A stretch of DNA of 64,000 bases, taken from Nymphaea colorata (Eukaryota > Streptophyta > Magnoliopsida > Nymphaeales > Nymphaeaceae). Positions 1 through 10,570 of the stretch are shown here, piece by piece. A program made the translations under genes and the position numbers. Under the pieces are notes generated by a model. That model had not been told where the DNA came from and did no database searches. It saw only the letters and a list, made by a program, of their open reading frames with translations. Every line of letters starts with the position of its first letter. The stretch's first letter is position 1. The stretch lies in contig NC_045142.1 in NCBI RefSeq assembly GCF_008831285.2, forward strand, positions 22,877,300 through 22,941,299, read 5' to 3'.

Positions 1-46
1 AAACAGTGACTATAACGTGCCAACTTTGTTTATTTTTTCTGAACAG

Positions 47-101
47 GTTTCAATGGTTAGCAACAAGAAAAATCCCAAAAAGTTGCCGTGAGTACTGCTA
101 G
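47..101 (+). CDS. Possible terminal exon of an upstream gene (partial)
   Basis: A pyrimidine-rich tract ending in AACAG at 42-46 looks like a good 3' splice site. After it, two frames end quickly. Phase 0 gives a 14-residue tail ending NPKKLP with TGA at 89-91. Phase 1 gives a 17-residue tail ending KSCREYC with TAG at 99-101. The phase cannot be chosen because the upstream exon lies outside the window. I do not recognise either tail. The following few hundred bases would be the 3' UTR. The call is weak and rests only on the splice-site shape. Confidence 0.25.
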
Positions 102-2347
102 TAACACGAAAACTGTCCTTGTACTTCTACCTGAAAAAGGACGGTATGCCCCACTTTTCCTATTATGAGCTGACATTTTACATGGTGCTGGAAAGGAAGA
201 ATCTTCCAACATTTCTGCAGAAAAAAAAATCTGGGTTTGCAGCTGAGCGACTTTTTGTTAAGGCTGAAGCTGCTAACATGTACATATTTTTGTTTGCAGT
301 TAAAGTTCTGGTTCTGGGTCTGGTTCTACTAACCCTACTTTTTGTATAGACACAGTGGTGGCAACTTGTCGCTATCTTTGTTAATGGAGGATGAACATCT
401 TAACTTGCATTTATGTGTGTGTGTGAGAGAGAGAGAGAAGGAGAGAGTTCATCATTTGCTTTGTCCTAAGTGAGGGATGACTGGTGGAAGCCTGCCAAAC
501 CATGGGAATGATGTTTTTCTTTTTATTGGTGGTCTTGTGAAACTTTATCATATACAAATGGTAAGATGGGTTTTGGAAAAAGATCTGGAATTTTTGCATC
601 GCGGCGGACCTTTCTTGTCAGGTGCATTTGCGTTACCTCTCTATTCATTGCTGAACTAAAGTTTCCTTGGATCCTCGAAATTGTGTTTAGATTGCCAGCA
701 GATGAAATGGACAAAAGCATCTTGTTTACTTGTTCAAGGTGGTTGCAGCCATTCCTCTTATTGATCCTCAAAGAGCATGTTTTCATCTGATGCTCTCCAA
801 AGTGGTGGAACAGGGCGTCCTGTTCTGCTTGCATGGAACAGGTGGAACAGGACAGTCTCTTTCCAAGTAGCAAGCGGAATTCCAGGAATGTTTGCGTTCA
901 TTGAGTTAATAATAAAGACAACCGAGTTAGAAAGCAATCTGAAACGCATTTTGCGTGAGTTCTATAGATTTCAAAATCCTTTGAGAGCCAAGTTAGTAAG
1001 CACTTGTTCTCAACTTCTGCCTTCGCATTCTCAGCCAATATATTTCCGATATAATGTCTTTATCATAGTGTGGCCGAAGTCTGCCTTACTTTAGCTTTAC
1101 AAAAAATATAAACAAACAATAAGTATATTAAATAATCATAAAGACATCTCTATACCCTGTTTACTGGAATTAAATGCATGAGTTGGCTCGTGCCGAGCGA
1201 AGATTGACATATGATCATTTGAACAGGCTGCACTTTCCAGTTGAAGAATGCAGAGTCAAACCCATCATTTTTCATAATTGATTCTCTCTGTTTCATTATT
1301 TTAAATTCATTTTGGTGGGCGTTGACACACTGCTACTCATGAGTTCCGAAAGGGCTTGCAGCTGGCTTTCCTTAAGCTTAGAAGCTAGCATTTGCCATTC
1401 TTCTCGCTTAGTAACACAACAGTACATCAATTTTGCCCTGTCATGCTCGTGTCAAAAACCTTGGGTAAGGTGGGCCATTTCTTCGTTGCTTCATACTATA
1501 TAAGAAGATTCAAATATGTTGGATTTCATACGGTAAAAATTTAAAACTTGTCGCTAAAAATATGTTGGATGGTAAACATTTAAAATTTGTCGCTAAAAGT
1601 TTTGTAAACCATTGATTGTTAAAAGTATTGCCAATTATCGTTGCATTATAAATTTTTTTTTGCTAACGTTCTTATGTGGATTACAGTTTTTTAATTTTTA
1701 GCTGTTTCACAACATACCACAAGTTTAAATATATACATGTATATTATAACAATAAAATAATAATAGCAACAACAACAATAATGATAATAATAAAAGAGAG
1801 AAGTCAGTGTGCGCCTGCATGTCCATGCGTGGATTACAACTATCTCACTCAACTTAACATTGTACGGTCCGTTAATTAAAAAAACACAATGATTAATTTC
1901 AGTCAGATTTTTCTTTTATTAATAAAGTTAATGATTTCTCAGCCATAAATTTTTGTGCTATGGTTGATGAATGTTAGACCTCAACAACTATTAATGCAGT
2001 CATTTGTTCAGACTATATATGTAGATAGAATTGGCTGATAAATTGATTCACTGGCAAGCTGATTCAGTTTGATCGCCAGTTAAGAGTCCCACGTTATTAT
2101 TTTTTATATACTTTATATATATATATGTCTAGAAAATCAATTTTGTAAATATTTTTGCTGCGCGATAACATATTCAACTACTGGTCAGATTTACGGTATT
2201 TGCACAACTTTTCAAAAAGGTAAGACAATAATTATTAGTTTAAGTCAGACAACTTTCTCCAATTACTAAATATTTAACACGATTAGACTGTTGAAGTAAA
2301 TGCATGAGAGTTCCCCACATTTGGTGATGCTACATATACACTTTGAA

Positions 2348-2435
<88 letters not shown>

Positions 2436-2534
2436 CAAAAATATAAATAAAAATTTCAAATATAAAAAGACACAACTGCCTTGACATAATGTCATGTGAG
2501 GGATCCAACACGTAGGTGGATGTTTTGGACCAAT
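102..2534. other. Intergenic, possible 3' UTR then AT-rich DNA
   Basis: No supportable gene is seen. The first part may be the 3' UTR of a gene ending near position 100. A (GT)n(GA)n microsatellite lies near 415-445. The rest is AT-rich, with a long (TA)n run at 2352-2424 followed by (GT)n to about 2434. Short ORFs here show no conserved domain, and those over the TA run are artefacts of the repeat. Confidence 0.6.
2352..2434. repeat. (TA)n-(GT)n compound microsatellite
   Basis: About 36 TA units run without interruption and end in five GT units. It lies about 100 bp left of a degenerate MITE-like element. Confidence 0.95.
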
Positions 2535-3022
2535 TTATACGGCTCCACACAAGCCAAGTCAAGCTCGAGCTTGGCCAGCACAAGCTCGAGCTTGGCCAGC
2601 TCAAGCTCGACTTGGCTCAAAAAACTCGAGTTCATGCTCGGCTCAAACTCGAGTCGAGCTCCTTATAGCAAGTCCAAGCTCGACTCGACTACACAAAATC
2701 AAACTCGAACTCGACCCGTTTAACCCATTTAACTCATTTAGGCGTTAACTCGTGTAAGCATCAATTTGTGTAACTCTTTTAACTTGTTTAACTCGAGTAA
2801 CTTATGAAACTGGTTTTGATAATATTACATAGAATACCGGTTTGTGAGTCGAGTCGAGTCGAGTATAAACAAGTCAAGTTCCTGAAACTCGACTCGTTTA
2901 TCGTTTCGAGTATCTTTGTAAGCTCGAACTCGGCTCGTTTATAAACTAGCCGAGCACGAACCAAGTTTTTTCGAGGGAGTTTGAGTCAAACCCAAGTTGG
3001 CTCAGCTCATTATGCAGCCCTA
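2535..3022. mobile_element. Short non-autonomous element with CTCGAG-word interior
   Basis: The segment is built from degenerate repeats of words such as AGCTCGAGCTTGG, CTCGACTTGG and GAGTCGAGTCGAG, and has no coding capacity. Its ends are roughly inverted: ACGGCTCCACACAAGCC on the left against AGGGCTGCATAATGAGC read inward from the right. The flanks GGACCAAT (2527-2534) and GGTCCAAA (3023-3030) match at 6 of 8 positions, consistent with a decayed 8-bp target-site duplication of hAT type. The class assignment is inference from the termini. Confidence 0.55.
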
Positions 3023-3287
3023 GGTCCAAACACTGAAAAGGCCCTCCAACTATATATAGACCACATTGCATGCACCACCTTAGTATAGGCAACAAGTATG
3101 TATCAAAGGGATTTTAGAGCATTGTAACCACTTTAAAATTTTTTAAAAGGAAGTTTTTCTTTTGATAGGCTAGGGGCAGTCTGGACAATATAAAAGTCAA
3201 TGCACCAATAATTATGTACTTGGGTGGTGCATATAACCAGCTTCATACCAGTTTTCATGTGTAAAATGTTTCTCTTAGGAGTCAGTG

Positions 3288-3420
3288 GGCTGGCAGGGGC
3301 CTTGGCCCCCTTCAATTTTTAAAACCTTAAATATCACCATATAAAACTTACAAAATTTTCTGTTCAATCTTGTGAAAATTTTGAACCCTCTTAGAAAAAA
3401 AAAATCTTAGCTCCACCCCT
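3288..3420 (-). repeat. Dispersed GGGGCCAAGGCCCC/GGTGGAGCTA repeat relic
   Basis: On the minus strand it starts GGGGTGGAGCTAAGATTTT, passes through an A/T-rich stretch with AAAATTT words, and ends GGGGGCCAAGGCCCCTGCC. The same beginning and end recur in diverged form at about 38266-38445 (+) and, more weakly, at about 46520-46675. It has no coding capacity, and the transposon class is not resolved. Confidence 0.5.
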
Positions 3421-3461
3421 CCTGTTACACATAGTTCAACATAGATTCTATACATTATATT

Positions 3462-3551
3462 TTGCTCTGACTAGGTAAAACAATAGAGTTAGTGGGTTGT
3501 TTGACATTGCTCTGACTAGGTAAAACAATAGAGCTAGTGGGTTGTTTGACA
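3462..3551. repeat. 45-bp tandem duplication, two copies
   Basis: Two adjacent copies begin TTGCTCTGACTAGGTAAAAC at 3462 and 3507. They differ by a single visible change (GAGTTAG against GAGCTAG), so the duplication is recent. Confidence 0.93.
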
Positions 3552-3976
3552 TAAAAGACTAAATCAGATTCATGAAACATTAGAATTATTGTTCTTTAAA
3601 TCTGCTCCAATCTTTGAAATAGATCCATAGGCGATCACACGGATACTTGCTACACTAGGCCTTCTCTTTGTGGCTGATTAGTTTATGCTTGATGAACTAA
3701 ATTTGCCGGGGTCATACAATCACTACCAATATCGAAGATGACATGGTTAATGGGACATGCTTGCTAAATTCATGAATTGAAAGTTCAACCCAGATAATTT
3801 GTGTGACCTGATTTTGAGCAACCAATATAATAATTATCAACTGTAAGCCATCAACCTTATGACATACAAAACCTGACAATCTATGCTGAAGATGATTAAA
3901 CATATTAAGATGCTGTAAATGACTGAGAGCTTGATGCTGATAACAATTGTGCAAACAAGTCCGTACATGCCATGAA

Positions 3977-3977
<1 letters not shown>

Positions 3978-4059
<82 letters not shown>
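3978..4059. repeat. (TA)n-(GA)n compound microsatellite
   Basis: A TA run to 4030 is followed directly by a GA run to 4059. It lies about 245 bp past the DUF761 stop codon, just beyond the candidate poly(A) signal. Confidence 0.97.
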
Positions 4060-4066
<7 letters not shown>

Positions 4067-4162
4067 CATGGTGCAGATTACAGCATATTTATAGTACCAA
4101 GGCTACTCTATCACAAAATCTCTCAAAACCTTTTATACAGTACATGTGGGTGAAGACATTAA

Positions 4163-4168
4163 TTTATT
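4163..4168 (-). terminator. Candidate poly(A) signal of the DUF761 gene
   Basis: AATAAA on the minus strand, about 136 nt after the stop codon of the DUF761 gene. Placement fits a plant near-upstream element, but plant signals are degenerate. Confidence 0.4.
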
Positions 4169-4303
4169 TCCCAACATATAGGAATTGAGAATATGTACTC
4201 TATCAATCTCAATGGACAACTGACTGTAACAGGGAAAAAAAAAACAGGATGCATCCATCGACCTGCACCACCGCCATGGCCATCCATCTCCATGGGATAC
4301 CAC

Positions 4304-4912
4304 CTAAGATCCTCTCTCAATCATCTCGTTGTAACGGTTCAGGGAATCCACTCGCTGCAACCTGATCTGCTCGTAGAAGCTCGCAATGAACTCTTCGGCC
4401 CTCAAATCGATCGCATTTAGCCGGCTGGCGGGACTCGAGCTGGAGCTGGAGCTCGTGCTCGAGTCAATTTCCACGAAGTTCACGGCCGGCGAATATTGGC
4501 TCTCAGAATCTGCAGATGTGATCAAATATTCACCATCATCGCAACCACCACCAGCAATGCCATTGTCAACATTATCTTCTTCTTCTTCTTCTAATTCTTC
4601 TTCAGTCTCGAGTGGCAATGGCGCAGGCGGAAGCCAAAACACACCATGCAGACTTTCCCGTCTCTGCAACTTCACTGCTCCATGGTTCTCTGCATGCGCT
4701 GATGCAGGTGCTCCATGAAAGTTGTGGTGCAACAGCCTCATGGCGGCATTCAATTTATTGAGGATGCCTTTCTCGACGTTAACTGGAGCCAGTTTCTTGG
4801 CGGAGCTGCGGCGGATCATGAAGGCGGCGGCACGGAGGAGGCGCCAAAGGCGGGGAGCTCTCTTCTTCGTGGAGAGGCTGGGAGGCTGAGAAGTGCTCGT
4901 GGGGGTGTCCAT
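4304..4912 (-). CDS. DUF761 (cotton-fibre-expressed-like) protein, 202 aa
   Basis: Intronless gene. The frame stays open six codons further upstream (to 4930), but the first ATG is at 4910-4912 and starts MDTPTSTSQ, so I place the start there. The N-terminal third is basic and partly hydrophobic (KKRAPRLWRLLRAAAFMIRR, about residues 16-35). The middle carries an acidic run (EEELEEEEED) and a Ser stretch. The last 30 or so residues, with LRAEEFIASFYEQIRLQR, are the DUF761 signature of plant proteins often annotated as cotton fibre expressed. The biochemical role of the family is not established. Length and lack of introns are usual for the family. A TATAAATA box lies 88 nt upstream, and a CACGTG G-box about 350 nt upstream. 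Family membership is confident; function is unknown. Confidence 0.93.
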   Translation of the reverse strand: MDTPTSTSQPPSLSTKKRAPRLWRLLRAAAFMIRRSSAKKLAPVNVEKGILNKLNAAMRLLHHNFHGAPASAHAENHGAVKLQRRESLHGVFWLPPAPLPLETEEELEEEEEDNVDNGIAGGGCDDGEYLITSADSESQYSPAVNFVEIDSSTSSSSSSSPASRLNAIDLRAEEFIASFYEQIRLQRVDSLNRYNEMIERGS

Positions 4913-4999
4913 GGCCGGGCTGCTGACCAAACCAGAGGAGGAGAAAGAGGAAGGGAGATGATTGCTCAGTGCTGTAGGGAAATGAATGGAGGGGGTGGA

Positions 5000-5007
5000 T
5001 ATTTATA
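5000..5007 (-). promoter_or_regulatory. TATA box of the DUF761 gene
   Basis: TATAAATA on the minus strand, 88 nt upstream of the ATG at 4912. That leaves a leader of roughly 55-60 nt if transcription starts about 30 nt downstream. Confidence 0.7.
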
Positions 5008-5121
5008 CGGTAGGTAAGCAGTTACGTGGGTGGCATGGAGTATAGGAAGAGAAGATGAGAGAGAAGGACAAGGAAAACAGTACTGCTCCAGTTGGTTTCA
5101 GCTTTGAACTGACAGAAAAAT

Positions 5122-5230
5122 GATTCAGCATATGTAAGAGAGATGGGGTAGAGATATTGATCATACATTAGAGAGAGAGAGACAGAGAGAGATGATTGAG
5201 CATATGTTAGAGAGAGAAAGAGAGGGAGAG
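5122..5230. repeat. Three imperfect repeats of a GCATATGTTAGAGAGAG unit
   Basis: The word TTCAGCATATGTAAGAGAG (near 5122) recurs as TTGATCATACATTAGAGAG (near 5157) and TTGAGCATATGTTAGAGAG (near 5195), separated by GA-rich DNA. This lies 210-320 bp upstream of the DUF761 start, within its likely promoter. Confidence 0.75.
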
Positions 5231-5262
5231 AAGGAAGTTGGTGGAGAAGAGCCTGCAGGAAT

Positions 5263-5268
5263 CACGTG
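5263..5268. promoter_or_regulatory. G-box CACGTG upstream of the DUF761 gene
   Basis: Perfect CACGTG core in the context ATCACGTGGATGGCAT. A related TTACGTGGGTGGCAT occurs at about 5022, nearer the TATA box. G-boxes are bound by plant bZIP and bHLH factors; use here is inference. Confidence 0.4.
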
Positions 5269-5319
5269 GATGGCATATAGAATATTTTGAATGAGTCTCT
5301 CTCTATCTCTCCTTCTTTC

Positions 5320-6544
5320 TCTTTCTCTCTTGAAAGTCGTCGTTTCTTGTGAAGGAATCCCACGGGTTTTGCTCCATGAAAAGCGCATGATCCTCGAAGG
5401 GGTAGAGACTGCCGTTGGTGCTGCTCTCTCTTCCTCTCCGCTCTCCAAGCTGTGCCCCTCTCTTCTTCCCTCTAGTAAGAGACAAAAACCAGATTTATTA
5501 AAATTAATTATTAAATTATTCTTTTTGAAATATAACTTGATAGATGTGATCTTAAGAGTAATTTGATGAAAATTAGACATATATTGAGTTAGTTGTTTGT
5601 TTACTTAAATAACGTTGTTTTAATAGTAAAAAATTGAATGACTCCTATAACATCAAAATTTTATCTTTTTTTTTTACAAAAAATGAATTAAACTAAAACA
5701 TCATTTATATTAAATTAGTGTTCATAAACATATTAGAAGTTTATATTTTGTTTAGAACATTTTTTAACATGAATTTAAGAGGTTTTGTTCTTGTCCCTCA
5801 CCCAAATAGTCTGTTGCCTACCAATCACTAGTGTGTGTGTATGTGTATGAATGACTAATTTAGCTATCTAGTTTCACCCAATTCATTCAAAAGAGTTGTC
5901 GGATTCATCATGATTGATGGTTGAAAAAAATATGAAAAAAACATGTGAATCAATAGTATACGAAAAAAATACTTATCATTTTTTTCTCTTTGTTTTTCTT
6001 TCAACCATCCATCACAATGAATCAGATAGTTTTCATGAGTGAGTTGGATAATTGTAAATATTCGAAATCACCATTCAACTTTCCTACATATGTGAATGGG
6101 TGTGTTTTGTGTGTTTTTTGTTTTAAAATTTTAAAATTTATCTTTAAAAAAGTTACTGAATTGGTATGGGACATGGTTTATGATGCATCAACAGTTTATT
6201 ATGGCTGTAATGATGATTTGTCATTTTTTAGCAATAAAATTTAAATTTTATCCATCCAACAATTATTTGGAAGATCACAACATTGACTTTTCTTGTATGT
6301 GTATGTATGATAAAAAAAGGTGATTGAATTTTCAAATCCCCCTTTTTTCCATGTGGAATTCAACAATTCTGATGCAGTGACAATGACTTTTTGTGTGTGT
6401 GTGTGTATATATATATATATAGATAGGGAATTAAAATCAGTTAGTTGCTGAATGTTGTCAGATAATTAAATATTTAAACATGCCATACACATTGTGTTTT
6501 TATTTTATCATCAAGAAATGTTCGGCAGCCACCTGATTGCAATT

Positions 6545-6607
<63 letters not shown>

Positions 6608-9600
6608 AGAAAGAAAGAAAGAAAGAGGACGACTGGGAAGGATGCTTCAGAGTGATTTCTTCATCGAAAGTTGTAGGTTAGACTTAAAAGTCATTTGTGG
6701 TGTATAAAGAGCAAAGACACTAATTTCACAAACAATTGCTACCATTAGTTGTAATGCTTAAACTATTTCTAGTCATTTCAATATATATGTCGATTGAAAT
6801 AAATTGTTCTTACTCTTTAAATCTTTATATCAATTTTTTAACAAACAATAAGCACCGCCTTCATGGTTTGTTTTAAATTATGCTCTTCCAAAAATGAATA
6901 TGCATATCTTCTTTACATTTTTTTTATTCGTTTAATAGTTTCCATATTTAATTAAATTTTTGAAATCTTTATGGATATTGGGCTGTTTTCGTGTGAGAGA
7001 GAGAGAGAATCACAAATCGTTTTCTGCAATCATTTTCAATAAGAGTTGTCTTCAATGGAAAGTATGTCAACCAAATGGGTGCATTGCCGATTACACTATT
7101 GAATATTATTTGTATGCATCTTCAATCTCAGCCGCTTTTCTCTTTCAAAGATAACCCTACGTGTTTAAATATGTTAGTTGGATGGTTAAAAGTAAAAAAA
7201 CTGCTGTTAATAAAAAGTCATCACATGAACATTAACAGAAATTTAAATATATGGTGCAATGAAATTTATGGTTCTTAATGACAATTTTTAAGTTTTAGCT
7301 ATTGTGCGATATAATTTCTCTACCAATTACATTTACACCTCTATATCTCTTTCTTGCCTTTCAAATACAAAAAAAGAAAAAACCATAAACAGTCCAGCAA
7401 AATAGAGAGAGAAAAAAAAATCTTTCTTAAAGGCATCGTCTTTTTCATTAAAAATATAATGGTCATCTTAGATCTCTTTAAATGTGTTCTTTCTTAACAT
7501 GAAGCATGCGTTAAAATTAGGCAGTTACTATGTTTCTCAAACATTGAAGAATTAGAATATATATGCCAAAAGTTGAGTGGCATAGCCCTCGCTAACAAAT
7601 GCCTCTTATACAGCTCCTGTGAAGAAAACTAACCCACAATATTTTCTTGCAGTACTGTTCTTGTTGGAGCAGACAGAAATGACTTGGTGGTTGGAGAAAC
7701 TGCATGAATCGACTTTTATTTTTTAAACTAGGAACTCCCTGCCTTTCTGCTGCAGAAATGTGTTTTATCTAACTCATTGGAGAGAAAGTTACTTGCCCCG
7801 GCGGGTCATGTGTAGTAAAGAAGGGAAGGACATTTTGGTAATTTATTAAAAACTATCCTCCATAATTTTTTTTGTTTTGTTTTTTTTTTTCCAATTGCAA
7901 TTGTCTTTACAAAAAGTTTTCTTTTTCAATGTGAATTAAAAGTAATTTAGTCATTTAACCATACTGACACATGAAAAATTGTGCACCAGTGTGACACACA
8001 CAGGCATATAGCCAGGTTCAAACTCATTGTCGCTACGATGTTACAGTCTCTCCATTTGCCGTGCAGCTAGAGTGGTCCTCCTCCTTTTTTTGTGTTGTAC
8101 ATGAATCCATTCTTTTGTTAATAAATGATGGAGTTTCCCTCTGCAGGCTTTGCAGGGGGGGGGGGGAATTATAGTTTTTTGGACATGATATGACATTGGT
8201 GCACTTAGTCAAGAAAAAGAATATTTTATTTTATATAGTGGTTCACAAGAAGTGAACTCATCCATATACATAAATTTTACGTTGTTTTGAGACCTTTGTC
8301 ATCTTATTATGGTACATCATCATTCAACTTGAGTGTTGCATATGCCACAATTGACAATACAGAAGTAACACTCATGGGGATCGAATTGAGGATGCGTTGT
8401 CAGCGTGATATTGAGGGCTACTCCCCTCAAGACTCAATAGTTTATAAGACTCAATAGTTTATGTGATTAATGCGATTTCATTATATAGAGGCATAAGTGC
8501 GTACACACATAGGCACACGGTTTCTCATAGAGTCAAACCCACGCCATTGACTGATATGGAGCTGACTGCAACTCTCCATGAAAATGAGAGATGCAAAGAT
8601 GTGTTGATGCTTACTGTTATCCCTTCAATGGAGAAGAAATAGTCGTCGCAAATAATCAACAAATCCAGTTTATTAAATGATTTTAGTTTGTGAGTGCTCT
8701 AGGGCAGGACTGGTTCATTTGATAGACGACAGATAGGGACATCCTTAAGAACTTGAACAAAAGATGCCCACTTTGGTTTGGTTGTCCTTATATCAAGGAT
8801 TGACCGTAGACTTGTGCGCGCCTTTTTTTTGAGTTTTGGAAACAAATCACAAGGCAACCATTTGGAATTTTATTGAATTTTTTAAATTTTTTGATAATAA
8901 AAATTGATTATTTATCATGATGCTTAAACTTTCATCGGAAACAAAATTGGAGTGAAATGGTTGTATGTTTTCGATATTTAATTTTTTTTTTTTCGTATGT
9001 TGGAGCTTTTTCTACTTTTTACTTGTACTCTTTGGATTGAAAGAAAAGGATCAAGCAACAGGAAATATAAGATAGTGTAGTAGTTTATTGTTCTTCACTT
9101 CTGTTTTTTACAGTCTATATCCGGGTTGGTAATATCGGACACTTCTTTTTATGATAAACCAATCAAAATATGAACGCAGGGCCTTTGCCTGCTTTCCAGA
9201 TTTGAACATTTCACATACATAATTCTCCATCAACTTGATGGATTTAATGCTATCAGCTTCTGAATTTGTGTTATGTTCTTAAACAATTTATTTTTCAACT
9301 GTTCTTTTGACTATTTGCAGTTCTCTATTCAACATATGGGTTTCATGAATGATATTTTTTACACAAAACACCAAAATCAACACAACCAAACCATGGAGTA
9401 GTAGTTATAATCAGGAATAAGAAACTATAATGCATAAGGACATTTTTGTTCTACAATTTTACCACTACTCCATGAATGTTTAGTTCCTATGTCTCCTGCC
9501 TCCAAAACGGCATTTAAAGTGTGTCTCACTGACCGTTGAAATGGGGTTTGTGAAGAACCCGGTTTTGACAAAACGCCATTCTCAAAAGAGAGTGCATAAC

Positions 9601-10570
9601 CCCTCCTCCTTCCCTTCAAATTATTCATGAAAAAATAGTTTTTGTTTGTTACCCATATACACAAATTAGGTTTTAAAAACTGGTCACTAAGACCAGGTTG
9701 TCACAAAATCTAGCTTTTACAAAAAGTGTCATCCAGACCCAACCTTTTTTTTTTTCATTTTAAAAAGCTAATTCCAATCTTACTGCTTTACATTCCCAAC
9801 ACCCCCTTATTTATGTCTCTGTAGTTGTTTCAAAAAAGGTGCCAACAAGAGATTACCCACCTTGCTAAAGGATTAGACTTGGCATATTAAGGCCTTCAAA
9901 CTTAAGGAGATCAAAATCTCAACACTTGGAGCCTATCTTGGTATAATCTAATAGGGGTCTCCCTAACCCCAGGTTGTGCAACCCCACACACCCATAACAA
10001 ATAAAAAAAGGATGCAACAAAATCTATTCTCTAGAAACTTTCCACTGTAAAACAAACCACATTTTAGAATATTGGGTTCTTTGAATCCTGAGAAGTGTGA
10101 AGATAAGCAGCAAACATCCTATTACCAGTGATTGTAAAACATTCTTCCTTAAACTTGACTTCAGTTCAACATAATTCAAGAAAAGATTCATTCGTAGTTT
10201 ATACAGTGGATGCTGAAAAGGCATCCATCAAAAGAAAAATACATGAGATCCATGAGGTTGAACACACTGCCCTGGACCTAACCAAGTGACAAATGCCAAA
10301 ACATTAATCCTTACGCTCATAGCACTTCCCTGAACATCTGCAGAGATTGCTTCTTATGATTTCAGAAACAATAAAGAAGCTAATTCATCTGTTAACAAAG
10401 AATCGCATTTGGGGCACAACAATCCCCCCATCGATGATGAATATTAGCATTGCCATATAGATGTCTGATGACATCTGCAATATGCAAGGATGCCAGTAAA
10501 AATGAGTAGGATAGTTTACAATCAGTAGGTGTCTCCAATTTTCTCTTCCATGGCCGAAAAAATAAAGCAC
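5320..10570. other. Intergenic, AT-rich, no gene seen
   Basis: No ORF with recognisable coding character. It contains a (TA)n-(GAAA)n microsatellite at 6547-6626, an 11-12 base G run at 8155-8166, a short tandem repeat of ACTCAATAGTTTAT near 8430-8462, and many T and A runs. The right end should include the 3' UTR of CTP synthase, whose poly(A) site I cannot place. Confidence 0.6.
6547..6626. repeat. (TA)n-(GAAA)n compound microsatellite
   Basis: TA run to 6604, then about five GAAA units. Confidence 0.95.

Larger units (their letters stand above)
3031..4162. other. Intergenic, repeat relics
   Basis: No gene is seen. It holds a noncoding repeat relic at about 3288-3420, a 45-bp tandem duplication at 3462-3551, and a (TA)n(GA)n microsatellite at 3978-4059. 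The right edge should include the 3' end of the DUF761 transcript. Confidence 0.6.

Noticed and set aside
2266-2604. Minus-strand ORFs rich in IYIYIY
   Set aside because: They are translations of the (TA)n microsatellite. The flanks have no coding character.
3712-4153. ORFs on both strands across the TA/GA repeat near 4 kb
   Set aside because: They are repeat-driven frames (YIYIYI, RERERE) with no conserved flanks.
4386-5017. Plus-strand ORFs of 110 and 100 codons
   Set aside because: They are antisense shadows of the DUF761 gene, which has the recognisable domain.
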